The notes under the pieces are model-generated. The model was not told where the DNA came from. It saw only the letters and a program-made list of their open reading frames with translations, and did not search any database. A stretch of DNA of 64,000 bases, from positions 124,001 to 188,000 of the forward strand of contig JALDNG010000411.1 in assembly GCA_024349245.1 (NCBI GenBank). The letters are read 5' to 3'. Position 1 is the first letter of the stretch. Each line of letters starts with the position of its first letter. Positions 1-13,369 of this stretch are shown piece after piece. Both the position numbers and the translations under genes were made by a program. Origin of the DNA: Neodontobutis hainanensis (lineage: Eukaryota; Chordata; Actinopteri; Gobiiformes; Odontobutidae).

Positions 1-1040
1 GAAAAATTAATCAAAATATCCTTTAAGCAATCCAAAATTTGTCATGCATAATTTTAATAATTAGTATTTTGGTATGTAACCACTCTTACCCAATTATTTC
101 AATATAAACTCCTCTTTATGGGTTGATGAAACACTAGTTATGAATGACCCAATGAGGATATCCAGATTCAGCAAGATGTGGATCAACTTTCCAACCATCC
201 TAAATAGCCAAAGTACAAATTTCAACATTATCATAAATAAAATGTAATATCGTTTTTTTATCTTTCACCGTTAAGAATTTTAATTTTATCAAGTCAAAAT
301 AAACCAAAAATCCAGGTACTGCATTTTCTTAAAACCTTCATCGTTTACGAGTTATTTTTCTTAGAAACAACTATAATCGATTTTTACCCACAATTTATTC
401 AACTATACACACCCTCGTTTAAACGCAATAATTTCCCACCTTTACAGATATAATTTTCCTGATTAACTATGTCATCTAGAGACGAAATTCAAACAAGATT
501 TAACAACAAAGTTCTTCATTTTTTACCACAGTTTCCAATGAACGTTTTTCGTGATTCCAATAACGGTTCATTTTACCTTTGATATTTCTCTTTTGGGTCT
601 CTTATGTGGTAATATCTTATATGCTGTTAATTTTTTAACTCTCAGTCGTAGTCGCATTACTCTTGCAAATTTGCGAATTTATTTCATTCATATTTCTAAA
701 CCTCTTAAAAATTCAAATGTAGTTATCGTGTTGATGTAAAATGATTCCGAGTTCATTTTTATTTTTTTGAAAGTAAAACACTGATTTTTCAAACATTAAA
801 TTATTACTTTTTATCTTCGAATAAAATGGTTTTTATTTTACCGTTTTGAGTTCTTGTTTATTCAACTTTGTAAGTTAGATAATATTGATTGTCAAGTTAT
901 TTTCACGAAAATTTTACTTTGGTTTTTGTTGACAACGATACCCAAACAGACAGAAACATATTATCAGCATCATTCTGTTTCTATTAAACTGGAATCTGAA
1001 ATTGAGACGTATGAGCGTCGTATGTGCTGCATCTTTGACC
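1..1040. other. Intergenic, no sure gene
   Basis: AT-rich sequence without a recognisable gene. A short plus-strand reading frame starts at ATG 469 (begins MSSRDEIQTRF) and stops at 580-582. It contains a possible 21-nt GT...AG intron (511-531) that could be removed in frame. Two further open stretches, at about 551-739 and 854-1045, overlap or follow it but match nothing I recognise. At this base composition frames of 40-60 codons are expected by chance, so no gene is called. Confidence 0.4.
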
Positions 1041-2180
1041 ATTGAAGCATTCATCCTCAATCGTTGGGACGGTGGTGGTATGCTGAACTACGTAATATGA
1101 GAGCATCTAAAGCGAGATAATGAAGGCTATATAACCCTCATCAGAGTACGCCAGTCTACGTTTTTGAATTGAATACTGGCAGTTGGTATTTGTTATGAAT
1201 TGATTATTAAGACAGTAGTCATAAGAAACTAGACAATAACAAGGTTTTTATTGGTAGAGCACCAGGGTTTCATTCAGTTTTGTACATTTATTGGAAGTGA
1301 CAGAACTGTCGAATGAAAATTAATAGGATAGTGATTGGAAGAGAGTTTTTAGTGCGTGAAAACTCATGAGAGACTTGAGACGAAATGAAACAGAGTTATA
1401 GAACATACCTAGATAGAAGCTGGAATCACGTGTCAAGGCAATGCTATTTGATTGAATAGAAGAGTATGGAAGGACCAGTAACGGAAGGCATATAGACGGG
1501 ATATATTTTGACTCGATAGTATCCGATCGGGAGCACTTCAAGTGACAAGGTAACAATATTCCGTTTCTGAAGGTAGTTCAGGATTTAAGGTATCGTCACG
1601 TTGTTTTTATCGGAGTCACGGACCAATTTGAGTTACATTCCTTGTCAGCTAAAAATAACCATTAAGACGTAACCAAAAGGACTTACTTTTAACATAAATA
1701 ATTTCATTCGATAAATTCATTTCTCAGAGAAAAGTTGTTTCTTCCACGATAATAATGGTAATATGGAAGAAGCTCAAATTAAGACGGAGATGCTTGGAAA
1801 TTGATATGTAGCCGGTGTGGGTAAATAAGGCTGAAGTTTAAATAAACTAGCCATGCATGAAGAAACTAGTTTCACTGGTCTTTTTATCTCGCACGGCAGA
1901 TAATACTATTCTATATTGTGGTCATATTCAATTTGGTAAAATGCCAAAGAACCTTAAAATTACAGCGGGATTATTTATACGCGTCGCCCTCAATGCTTTG
2001 ATGGGTGAAGAGGATACAAAGCTGTGGATGTTGATGTGAAATATGTTAAATTCGAAGACAAGGGAAGGTAAAAGTTGTAAGAATTTAAGTGAGCATAAGA
2101 GGTGGTCTAACGTAAACGTTCCAGCGAAGTGACATTTGTCTATAAGACTTTCGCCGACCGTTTTCGAAATATGTGCCAAT
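1041..2180 (+). other. GC-richer eroded patch, possible transposase fossil
   Basis: This patch is clearly richer in G and C than its surroundings. Reading it in plus-strand frames gives protein-like runs interrupted by stops. One run from about 1250 reads IGRAPGFHSVLYIYWK, stop, QNCRMKINRIVI, which faintly recalls a FLYWCH-type zinc finger (aromatic-W-K-C...C). Another near 1570 reads VVQDLRYRHVVFIGVTD. The frames are broken many times and no intact gene can be drawn. Decayed transposon is my best guess, but the family is not established. Confidence 0.2.
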
Positions 2181-4072
2181 ATTTAACATGTGTTAGGCGA
2201 GAAAAGGTGATGGAAAGAAAAAAAATAATGAAATCAGAAATTGACTTTTTTATAAAATCTAGAAAACATTAGTTAAATTAAATTTCATAAGAAATGGAAA
2301 ATTCGTTCACGAAATCAGAATTATTAACACAATGGTTTAATCAATTGACGAAGCCACTTTAAATAGGTTTAGGAATAGGCTTTGTATACTGATTGGATGG
2401 AAGGCGATTTCGACCATATCTTTGACTTTTATTGCGTCACTTAAAAAGAGTTTCATAATTTTAGGAAATTTTGAAACAATAAGAGAAACATTCAAGCATC
2501 AACGTAGATCTAACAGTTTCTGCACAATTTTTCAAGACATTCAAGAGAATTTTAAAGTATCACTCGAATGAGATTCTTAGAAGTTTATAAATTTAAATTT
2601 AAAGAGAGTAAGTAATCAGCCTATCGACAAATTTAAACTCCTGATCAGTAAAAATGCACAATATTTGGTAACCTCCAAGTTCCATGTCCGCTGGCAACTT
2701 CCTATATATCTGCAGTTGTCATTAATTAAGAACCCAATTTGTGTTAATATTTGGCGGCCGGTTGTTTCCAAGAGACATGCAAATTGGTGTTAAATCGAGT
2801 CAGCTCTGTTCATTCGCACACAAACATTAGCTGGTGGTAGGTTTGATCGCTAATTCTGTTTCATTCACATTTAATATATCAATATACCGCCGACAACTGT
2901 GCTTCTGATTTAAGACAGATGGTGAAGCATCGAGCTCAAATCACAACTTATCTGCAAATAAAAAACTACATCTAAATTGTCGGCCAAAAACTAGAGCTTG
3001 ACTTATTTTTTAGTAAACTCGGCAATCTTCGGATTACGTATGAACTCGATTTTCTTCTCGATTATTTTGAAAAAGTTTGGTTATTTTATCAAGAGTTTTT
3101 AAACTGTGAATCTAACCTGCCTTAACTTTAAAAATTGGCTCCATAACGTCGCGTTTACAATTACATATACAAATGGATACTAGTAATACCAGGATAAAAG
3201 CAAAATTCCAAAATATAAAAGCTAATTTTATCACAACAGATGGATTTTTTGTTGATTCAATATGTTTTGACAATTTATCTTTGGGGAAAGTTTTTCTTCA
3301 AGAGTAATTAATATCTTAATATTGATACTTTTAAATAAAACCTATGTAGTTTTTCATAAGAATTAACATCCAAATATCAGAACTGTGATCTGGATTATTT
3401 ATAATACGCCTCTTATTTTTTTTTATTTTGCAAGTTCGCATTGATAAATAGATCAAAGAATCATACTTTTTTACTGTTTCACAAAGGAAAAAATGTTCAC
3501 ACAATTACCGAAATGATTTTGGTGATATAGTTATTCATTTAGACATATTAAAATTATTTATAAATAAATTAATGAAAGCTAAAAATAAAATTATGTTATT
3601 TTTTGACATGAATCAAGTATAAACTTAATGCGGCTGTGGCTGAAACTCAAACACAACACTAAATGTACAATAAAATACCAAGAAAGCATCACTAAAAAAT
3701 TTAGCTTACCGAATCATGTAAAAAACTTTCTAACAGGTAGTTAGTACACGATATCAAAGGTTTTATGTTTAAAATTTAAAAATAAATATAAAAAGTCATA
3801 GATTGCTACATTTTGATAGATTGAAAAGCTAAGAAACTCGACGTGCAAAACCGTTCGGAGAACCACGCTTAAAATTTTTTGTAAAATTAAACTCTGCAGA
3901 AATCATTACATATATCTCCAAAGACAAACGAATCAAGTGTGCTATATGCACGGATGTTAAGGAGATCGTTCGATTTTTAAAAACAAAATTGAATTCTTTT
4001 ACATTTGATGAAATTAAAATGTTTAAACGACAATTTGCGAGTTGGTGCGACGCAACTACGTGTGTATTAAAA
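2181..4072. other. Intergenic upstream of the P0 gene
   Basis: Mostly AT-rich. A GC-richer stretch at about 2640-2960 contains short open runs on both strands but no recognisable protein or RNA structure. The region upstream of the P0 start (about 3830-4072) is open on the minus strand only as an antisense shadow of the ribosomal gene. No promoter element stands out. Confidence 0.4.
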
Positions 4073-5078
4073 ATGGCTGTAACATTATCTACAGGTAAAA
4101 AACCAAAGAAAGTTAAAAAGAATGAATTTATTGAAAGGGTTCGCGGACTTACTGAAATATACACTTCTATGATTTTGTTTACGTGTGATAATGTCTGTTC
4201 TAACCAATTGAAGAAAATTCGTTCATTGGTGTATGAAAGCGGGGTTTTGGTGATGGGGAAGAATACACTTTTCAAAAAAGGTTTTTTAGCAAGCATCCAC
4301 CGATCTCGTTATGATAAAATCCTTTCTCAGGTCTCTGGAAACGTCGGAATTTTGTTCACCAACAAGAATTTGAAAGAGATGAAGGATATCGTGGAAAGTG
4401 TCACTGAGATGGCTCCTGTAAAGGCGAACATGATCGCTCAATGCGACGTTGTGGTTCCGAAGGGAATAACCAGCTTACCACCAGATAAGACCTCGTTTTT
4501 CCAAGCCTTGGATATTTCTACTATGATTAACAAGGCTAATATTCAAATTATGAGCGATATTAATCTTCTGAAGAAAGGTCAGAAGGTTGGTGCCTCAGAG
4601 GCAGCACTCATGAAGATGCTTGATATGCGTCCGTTCTCCTTTATGATGCAGACTAAGTACGTATACGACGAGGGCATGGCCTACCCCCCTGACATTCTCG
4701 AACTAAAACAGGCAGATATTTTGGATACCTTTAAATCCGTTGTGTCTGAAATCTGCTGTATTTCTCTCTCTATTTCGTATCCTGTTGTAGTTTCGATTCC
4801 ACATCTGATTCAGAATGCCATGATGGTTTATTTTTAGCTTTAATTTTAGGAACTTGTTTCTATTTGTATCGAGTCAGATATAAGCAACGAACTTGTTGAA
4901 AAGGTTTAGTTTGATTTATGTTCAGTTCAAAAATTCTGCTTCTCAAGCCTCTGTAGCTCAACCGGTAGCTGTTCAAGAAACTTCTGCTCAGCCCGAAAAG
5001 CATCAAGCTAAGGAAGAACCTCAGGAAGAAGAAGAGGATGACGACGAAGGAGGTCTTGCTGATCTTTTCGGAGACTAA
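4073..5078 (+). CDS. RPLP0: Large-subunit ribosomal stalk protein P0 (uL10)
   Basis: P0 anchors the ribosomal stalk on 23S/28S-type rRNA and carries the P1/P2 dimers that recruit and activate translation GTPases. Exons are 4073-4825, 4850-4903 and 4926-5078, giving 319 residues (human P0 has 317). Introns are 24 nt (4826-4849) and 22 nt (4904-4925), both phase 0; the middle exon is only 18 codons. Matching family blocks include DNVCSNQLKKIR, VLVMGKNTLFKK, GNVGILFT, DKTSFFQALDIST, KVGASEAALMKML and YPVVVSIPH. After splicing the third domain continues as ELVSICIESDISNELVEKFK, followed by the acidic tail EEEEDDDEGGLADLFGD. The start chosen is the ATG at 4073, giving MAVTLSTGKKPKKV; an upstream in-frame ATG at 3989 would add 28 residues unlike any P0. 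The final residues ADLFGD differ from the usual animal GFGLFD ending. Stop is TAA. Confidence 0.97.
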
Positions 5079-8000
5079 TTATGCCAATTATGAAAAATAC
5101 TCTCGTATTTAAAATTTTCATAAATTATTCTCCTTTTTAGTTATAGTTTGCTGACCTTATTCAGGCTAAGATTTTTTTTCAGTAATTTTATTCACCTAGG
5201 TTATAACTGTCATCTGTTTAAATTAGCTGATGTTTAATTTGTATATTTTGATCTGGTCGAGCCGTTAATTGAGGATTTCTTGTTAAAACTTTTTTTAAGT
5301 TTATCTCGTTAAAATCTCTACTTCTTACTATCTTATGGTGAATTTTATTTTTGTCAAACATAATCTTAAATTAGGCTTCGCTCTTTGATGCATCGTTAAT
5401 GAAATGAATAATATATCAGAGTAATTATGGCACAGGTCATCCACATCGTCTTATTAATCTTTTTGAGATTTATAAAAACTAATATTTTTGAACTTAATTT
5501 TTTGGGATTATAACTGAAAATTTTGCACTTTTACAAGATATTTTCAAATGTACCGTTGAGTTTTTAAGGTGGTTACTGCTCTTACTTTTTAAATTTATGA
5601 ATTTATTTAAGTATAATTAAGTCAATTCGATTATTATCTAAAGTAAACCAATACCCTTCAAATTACCTTTGAATAAGATCCTATAAGATATTGGGTGCCT
5701 TCTTCAATTTTTTACATTAAAATCCATCAAAATACCTGACATTTTATGTTTAAGAACACATCAATATAACATGAATGTTTTTAGTTCTCGACGTTTTGTT
5801 AAATTGTATTGGAAAAAGCCAGTTCAATAAACTTTTTCAGACTTTTTTAAATTTTTGAGAAAATATAAATTACATTCTCAAGATTTAAGGATCACTGAAA
5901 AAATAAAAATTATGAACCTGTCTATAACTTAAAGGGCCGTTTTATGAAGGCTGACTCCTATCATGAATTCTCCGCGGTGTATTAAAATATAATTTTCTTC
6001 ATCTTCTTTCAAAAAGGAAATTCAAGGTTTTTAAAATCATATTTTTTTCATTTTGTTTCAACAGATTCTGTGAAAATTCTTCAACGTAATGATAACAAAT
6101 CTTATTATTTTCCTATCATGACTTAGACCTTGAGTTTCATCTTAACTAGAATTCTCAAAAAATTCAAATTCAACAGAGATTCAGTGAGATACTTCAGAAA
6201 ATGGGAAATGTATGTATACATATATGTGATCGAACAGAAAATATAGGTGTTATTTATTTTTATGAGTGGTCACTTTATAATTAAACAAATTTTAATTGAC
6301 AACCCCTTTAAAATAAAAGAGAAAATTTTTCAACTGGCTTCAACAAACCTTCATTTTTAGATTATTCGCCAATGCGCTGTCTTTAATTTGATATATTATT
6401 CTCACAAATATAGTTTTTCAGCCATTCTTGCTTTATAAAGGCTTTGAATAATGAATTGGGGTTAAAATAATTTCGATGTTTTTCAAAGGTTCATGCCATT
6501 AAGATGAGTGTTTTCAAACATAGTGAAAGAGACGTCTTCGTATCTAGAAGCGTTACAACAGCCAGTTCTCAACTCGCACCATTGGCCCTTGCAATGAAAA
6601 TCACAATTGACAAAAAATAGCCAAACTTCAATGCTGGGTTTAATTTTCATGATAATCATCTCTGTAATCGCGTTTTATTACATATATGTTTTAAATGGAT
6701 TTCGTCGTTTCAATTGTAAACATGAATTTAATCATACTTCTGAGCGCGCATTTACATGGTAATTTATCAAGTGCTTTTGTTCTGAATTTGGCGTTTTGAT
6801 AAATAGGTCATTTGCACTTATGAACAGAAAAGATCCAGTTATAATGATAAATAAATTGATAAACTTAGCACAAGAAATAATATCAGAAACCTACATAATA
6901 GAGGGAAAAAAGTATCATGTTAGATACAGAAACTCAAGTGATCCCATTGTATCAATTTAATTTATATTAAGGACAATGAAACGCATTCGTTAAGGATTAG
7001 AATAATCTTATCATGATACTTTAAAGATCGTAAAAAAAATAAAAGTAGCTCTGACTAGATATTGGAAAAGTCGATGGCTTTTTACGAATTAAAACTACAT
7101 TGATGAACTTGAAGAATAAATCACAAAATCTTTTCGAAGATTTAAACATTTAAGGCGTCTTAAAATATCGTGTGCACAACATATGGAGTGGCGTTTTTTG
7201 CGAATTGATAAATCGTGTTTTCGAAGCTTAAGATGAACCATAATATATGATGAAAGAATAAATTTGCAGATCTTCGAAATGTACAAACCTAAAAAATAGC
7301 TGCGAGCCAAGGCTTAAAGTGGAGGACAATATTCAGTTCTGTTAATGTGTAAATTCGCTGTGATTTAATAAAAGAGAGGAATGGTGAAATTCTAAATCAA
7401 ACTTATAATCCATTTGAAAAATTCAAACAAAATAACAATTATCAAATAAAAATTTGTGAAAGAGCAGCATTTGAAAATAACAAGTGTGACGTCTAAAAAG
7501 TTGATTATTTGAGTGATCATATTTTTAGCATTTAAGAAACAGCAATATTTTGGAAGGTATGTTTTGAAGAACTTTCATTCAGATAGACGCTAATCATCAA
7601 TTGTTTGAAAGCGTTTAAATACCATGTAACTCTTTTATATGCTTTAAATGTTTATTTGGTTTAAAGTGAAGCAACAATTCAGACATAAATAGAGAAACAA
7701 AGTACTTAAAAATGAATAGCTCTAATCAGCGTTAAAAATTCATTCATCTTTAATTTAAAGTTATGTATCACATAATACCTCAAAAAAGGCCAATTTTTAT
7801 GACTGTTTCATTTCTGAGGTGAAGAGAGGAAAATCATTTAAAATTATGTCAATCCATGAAAATCGTCGTGGTCAACTACACATTAGAGAGTCACAGAAAA
7901 GATAAAAGTGGCCTGCTAATCTCCTAATGCCATATATATTTTACAGCCGATTGATCACGAATTATTGCAAACTTCAGAGTATTATATACGTGTCCCATTT

Positions 8001-11000
8001 TCTCATGCCACAACAGAACTAAATCAAAATTACAAAATTCTCAAATAAATAAAAATGGTATCGATTAAGTCTTCATTTCGCACTTTTAGAATGAAAGTAA
8101 GGGAACAGACAACTGAAAATTCTATTTAGGCCGACGAAAGCCGATTTTTGACAATGCATGATTGAAAGGGGATGTATCTTATTAAATTTCGAAAATGATA
8201 TTTAAAAGACGATACTTCAAATTAAAATATTGTCGAAAATGGAATTCAAAGATTTTCACAAATTATCCGGGCAGTCTTAAGGATTAAACCCTCAATTTAT
8301 ACAGTTCATTTTAAAAGGAAAAAAATCTCAAATTTTTGTGAAGCTATCCAATATCACTACAATCATTAAAATATCTTTTGAACACCCCCGAAGCGTGAGG
8401 AATACAAGAGTAAAGTACTCTTTTATCATTTTTAGTAAAATAAGCATAAAATAATTTATTCGACGTAAATGTAGAAAAATTAAAAATTCTAATCAACTCC
8501 GATTCCGCCTTTTTCCATGTTCATTCGTTGATATATTTATAAATTAAATATTGATGAAACGTGAATTTAAAACACGTTTTTGTGAGCATCATGTTTGACG
8601 ACGTTTCATCTCAAATAATTTAACGAAATTATACGTTGAATAGAAAACTTGTCAATAAATTCGTTTTAATATTTGATTTTAAATCATTTATAAAAAGAAA
8701 ATTTTTGAACCCAGTACGAATGAAATTTATAACTTTTGAATCGAATGGAAAATCAAAAATGCATCAAATTTTTCACGAATTTTTATGGAACATGTTTTGA
8801 GGATATGTAGTTCTGTAAAACTTGAAAATCGCCATAGTATTTAATATTTCTGAAAAATAAAACTTTATTTGTCTTTTAATGCAAAATCTTAGAAGATCAT
8901 AATTTGTCAAAGTTAACGATTTATCAACTGTTTTTATTTTGAAACTTCAGCGAATTGATGAATCTTAACCTATCAAATATTTTAAGAGGTTTTAAGATAA
9001 AATAAAATTTTGGTATCAATATAGAGTATATCAGACTTAGTTTATTATTTTTTGTCAAGATATTAAACTCAATATAAATAGACAATTTCAAAGGAAAAAC
9101 ATGACTTGCTTTTCTAACACTCAGGCATAGCTATATTTTTGCACTTACTGAAAGACGTTAAAACATTGATTTTAAAGCATTTTAAAAGCATAATGATTTA
9201 AGAACACTAAAAACGTGACTAAGTCACGAATAATGATAAAATGTTGTCAAAATGGGCACTTCATAAAAATGTTTATCGCTGGAGATTTTTTATTTTATTT
9301 GAACATCGTTCTGATTATGGTCATTTCAGAACATTTTGATGATAGTAATTGGTGTTTAATGCTTGGTTTTCTTTTTAACTCTTACCTGGAAGTAAGAATT
9401 TTAAAATTCTGTTATTATTAAATTTTACAAATTACACAACCATTACCTTGGCCAATCGCATTTATCGGAGATAATCGGTTATAGGAGGATGTATTTTAAG
9501 CCATTTTTGATTAAAAAAACGATTTTATACGAAAGATCACCAATTTTAGAGTGGAAGCGACAAGTCTGAAAACAAGACTCGTCAGCATTTCTTTCATGCA
9601 TTAAAAATTTAAAAGATTCTAAATTTTAAAACATGTGAAACCTTTGAGAATACTGTTGTGACTGAAAATATTTTTCCTTTCTAGTGATTGTTTAGTTTTC
9701 TGTCCCAATTTAGTTTACTCTCTTGATCGTTTTAGGATTAAAATGAGAAAATTTCGTGATTTTGCAAGGAAAACCAAAAAATTATGTGAGTAACCTTTAT
9801 ATCAATATATTATAAAAAATCTGTTGGGATAATTTTAACATGATAAATTGAACTCCTCTTACATAGAATTATTCATGAAGGCATTTAAGGGAAATAAAGG
9901 CTTTTTCAAGGACGCGGAAATTTTATTATTGTCTCGATAAAATTTCAAATGTTACAATCGCAGCTTCAAAATATGAGTAAACTCAAGAATAATCGTTTAT
10001 TTTATACACTTGCCTGACAAATGAATAAACTGACAACTATAAGAAAACAAATTATGATTCGAAAATTTTTGAAATGATGATAATGTAAATTCAAAGACAG
10101 ATTGTCTGCGTAGCTGAGTTTATCTTTAAACCACGAATATTTGACTGTAATTTAACCCTGAATACTCTAAATACATCGAAACTAGTTTCAAAATGATATA
10201 AATATCAGTTAAATTTGATGATAATTTCCGCACGAATCCGCCTTTGTATTAATTCTAAATCGTTACAAAGTTTCGAAATTTAAACAAAGGATTCAACTGT
10301 CATTTTTAGAATCAATAATTAATCAGACAAAAATATTCTTATCACTATTCAAACATAAATTTTAGGTATTTCAGCAATTTATGCGAAACATTTTATGTTC
10401 TTTTAATTTTATAACTTTACGTATTCTACTTTTTAAAAAAATTAATAAATCAAGAATTCATAAATTAAAAGTACGAACATTAAAATTAAATTCTTTGGCT
10501 TTTTTCTGGCTTTGATTAGAATTTAATTGTAAATTCACATACGTAATTGCTCACTTTAATTAAAATTAAAACCATTTAAAACTCCAGTCAATTGAATATG
10601 AGTTATTCTTAAAGAACAAATGTATCGAAGGTATTTCTGCTCTAATAGGACCCGGAAAGAGTGAAATATAGTGATTGAAAGTCTTACACAACGAAAGGGT
10701 GCCTATGTGGCGAAGATCACTGTAAAGAGTTTTAAAAAAGGTGTAGTTATCGATAAACTTTCTTTGAAATTAGTCCTGATAGTTTTGCCTCGTCCTTGCT
10801 TAACAAGAAACAAACTGAATATCAGTTTCTTGGGATCTTTTTTGAATATTATTTTAAAAATTAGATTTAAAGTGATGTTTAAGGGTCGTCGAAAACCTTC
10901 AAACATAGAAATCAGAAATCGGTTGAAATTAATTTATTTCAAATTAAAACAATCTTAAATGCGACTCTTAGTCGTTGAAAAGGTTCTCGATTTTTATTCA

Positions 11001-12615
11001 AGTGTTATTAATTTATCTTAGAAAATGATTTAATTGTTTTCTCTTTGGCTGAAAAGCCGTAGAATGAATTATACCTTAAAGGAAGAATGTCGTTCAATAT
11101 TGGGAAACGTACAAAATACAGAGTTGAATAAAAGTTGAAACTTCTTACAAATTACTTTATTGAAGAATTAAATCTCATCAAATCCTCAAAAATAAAAAAA
11201 ATTGATTTCACAAGAAATGTAGATTAAAATGAAGGTGTTCGTAAACTGCAGAATCAACAAAGAAATAAATACAGGTTTTTAAATACTTTTCAAGATCGAA
11301 AATTCTCGCGTTTAAACTTAACGAATTTAGAATAAATCTCGAATTTGAGAATTTTTAAATGTCGAAATTATAAAAGATAACCGTTTAACTTTAACTTTCT
11401 AATTATGATTTTTTGAATTTAAAATATAACAAATGTGAGAATACTCATGACGAAATTTTTTGATGACTAAAGAAAGAAAGCTTTCTTTTCGAGTTAATCA
11501 ATAAATATGGTGCCAGGAAACCTATTTTAGAACGATATTTGTGTAAATATACACCCATTGTTGCAATAATACAACAAATTATTTCTAAAAAAGGCTGCGT
11601 AAAATTGTTAAATCAATGAGTTTCAATATTTTAGCGGTTTTAATTTCGAGATTTCACACATGCAAAATTTTTCCAGACAATGTTTAATTTATGCAAAGAA
11701 TACAAACGGCTTTAAAATATTAAATCAATCACTTTACACGTTCATATAAAATATCATTGATTCCATATGTTCTCAGTGCGCATATACAATTAAAATATTA
11801 AGTTAATTGATATTTTGTTATAGTCTTTGAAGGGTGAATAAAATTCACTTCTGATGCGATTATAAAAATAATACCGTTAAAATCCGAGTTTGCTCATTGA
11901 TGTGTAATTCACTAGGGAGTATTTTACTTTATTAAGTGAATGACGAATGAAAGTTGTATTTGGGTAACTTAAAAATCCAAGAAATTGAGATAATAAACAT
12001 CGTTATAAAAATTTGTGAAATAAACGAAAAATAAAAAGCGATTTACAATAGATAATCCTTGAAGTGAAGATAAATATCTACGTGGTGATCATCCGACAAG
12101 TGAACAAGCTGGGGCATATTTAAACGTCACCATATGCATTCATTCCAATCAAATAAACTTCCTCCCTTAACATTAGACTGATTAAAATAGTGATGACTAC
12201 TTTGATAATCCAAAAATAAACAATAGGGTAGAAATGGACGACCAAAAGATCACCTATTAATGATCAGTTCTTTTATGACTTAGGTATAAAAATAAGATAC
12301 AATGGATCGATTTTTAAATAAATCAAACAGTTAAAGATCATAAATTTGTTATGAAACGTATTTTTGAAGAAAGATTAAAATAAATTATCAATAGAATTAG
12401 AATAAGAGAATACTATTCAACTAATTTATCGTGTAATAAGCAATCATTTTATCCCAAGAAAGTCAGTATTATACTGCATGGGTATCATTAAGCAAAGACC
12501 AGACTAAAAAAGTATTTATTCAAGTCATAGTGCGCGGACATGTTTGAGTGTGGTTTTGATTTCTATCAAATGTACAACGTCTTCTTCATCTTAGCCAATT
12601 TCAGATTTTAACGTT
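5079..12615. other. Long empty AT-rich intergenic region
   Basis: About 7.5 kb of low-complexity AT-rich sequence without a recognisable gene, RNA or transposon. Open frames present (for example near 7.1-7.3, 9.2-9.4 and 10.7-10.96 kb) have chance-like length and composition and no family motif. Immediately after the P0 stop there is no clear polyadenylation signal in the first few tens of bases. Confidence 0.5.
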
Positions 12616-12619
12616 ACTT

Positions 12620-13365
12620 CTGTAGAAAGGGCGTTAGTTTACAGGAAGGCGCTTTTTTGCAGGTATTCATCTGCTTATTTTGAAAATTTTTAAAATAATG
12701 CATTTTCATAATTCACAATCAAAAACAAGATGAGATTTTTTATTAAAAATAGAAAGATTAAAAACGGTTGTTGGCTGAAAATAATTTTTCAGGTATGTAA
12801 TGATTGATCATTTTCTCCGAAATCCTGTGATACTTGGATAAAGTGGATGCGTCTTGGAAGTTGTTGAGGCTTTGTTAGTTATACGGAAAGCAAATGTAGG
12901 TAGAATAGTATCTCAAAAAATGGGTTTTTTGAATTTAAAAAGTTTCTTAGAAGGTTTGGTTTTTTTTGGAAAGATCTGACCGTTCAAGGTAGACACTAAA
13001 AGCAATAATTCGTCGACATGTGTGGTCCGATCCAATTATAGTGAGTGATATGGGAAAGTTGAACTAAACATTAGGAAATGAAGGTTTCACTCATTTAACA
13101 GTAAATCATAACAAAAAATTTTTTGGTCCATTTACATTTGCTACTACCAGTCATGTTGAAAGCCGTTGGCAAAAGTTGAAAAAAATGCACAAGGAACGAT
13201 ACGGGACTAATCGATCTACACTTGCTGATTATTTAATTTCATGTGGAGACAACGTGTCAAAAAAATTTTAAGTTATCTCATTCAAAACATCATTGAAATG
13301 TTTCCAAAAAATTAAATTTAGCTGGTTAAAGCATTAATATTTTAATTAATTTGTAATTTATTATC
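12620..13365 (+). mobile_element. Decayed Merlin/IS1016-type (IS1595-like) transposase, copy 1
   Basis: Conceptual plus-strand reading, across frameshifts and stops, gives the conserved blocks of the ISXO2/IS1595-like DDE transposase domain. These are VVEALLVIRKANVGRIVSQK (catalytic D of the usual V/I-D-E replaced by V), TLKAIIRRHV, IIVSDM (second D kept), LGNEGFTHLTVNHN, VESRWQKLKKMHKERYG (third acidic residue kept) and TNRSTLADYL. The TAA after SDMGKLN and other stops make it a pseudogene. It is clearly homologous at DNA level to 56690-57440. The ends are estimated from where that similarity starts and fades; I could not see terminal repeats or a target duplication. Confidence 0.8.
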
Positions 13366-13369
13366 AAAT

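Noticed and set aside
3829..4296. 155-codon minus-strand frame
   Set aside because: Antisense shadow of the P0 gene; its translation shows no family features while the plus strand is clearly P0.
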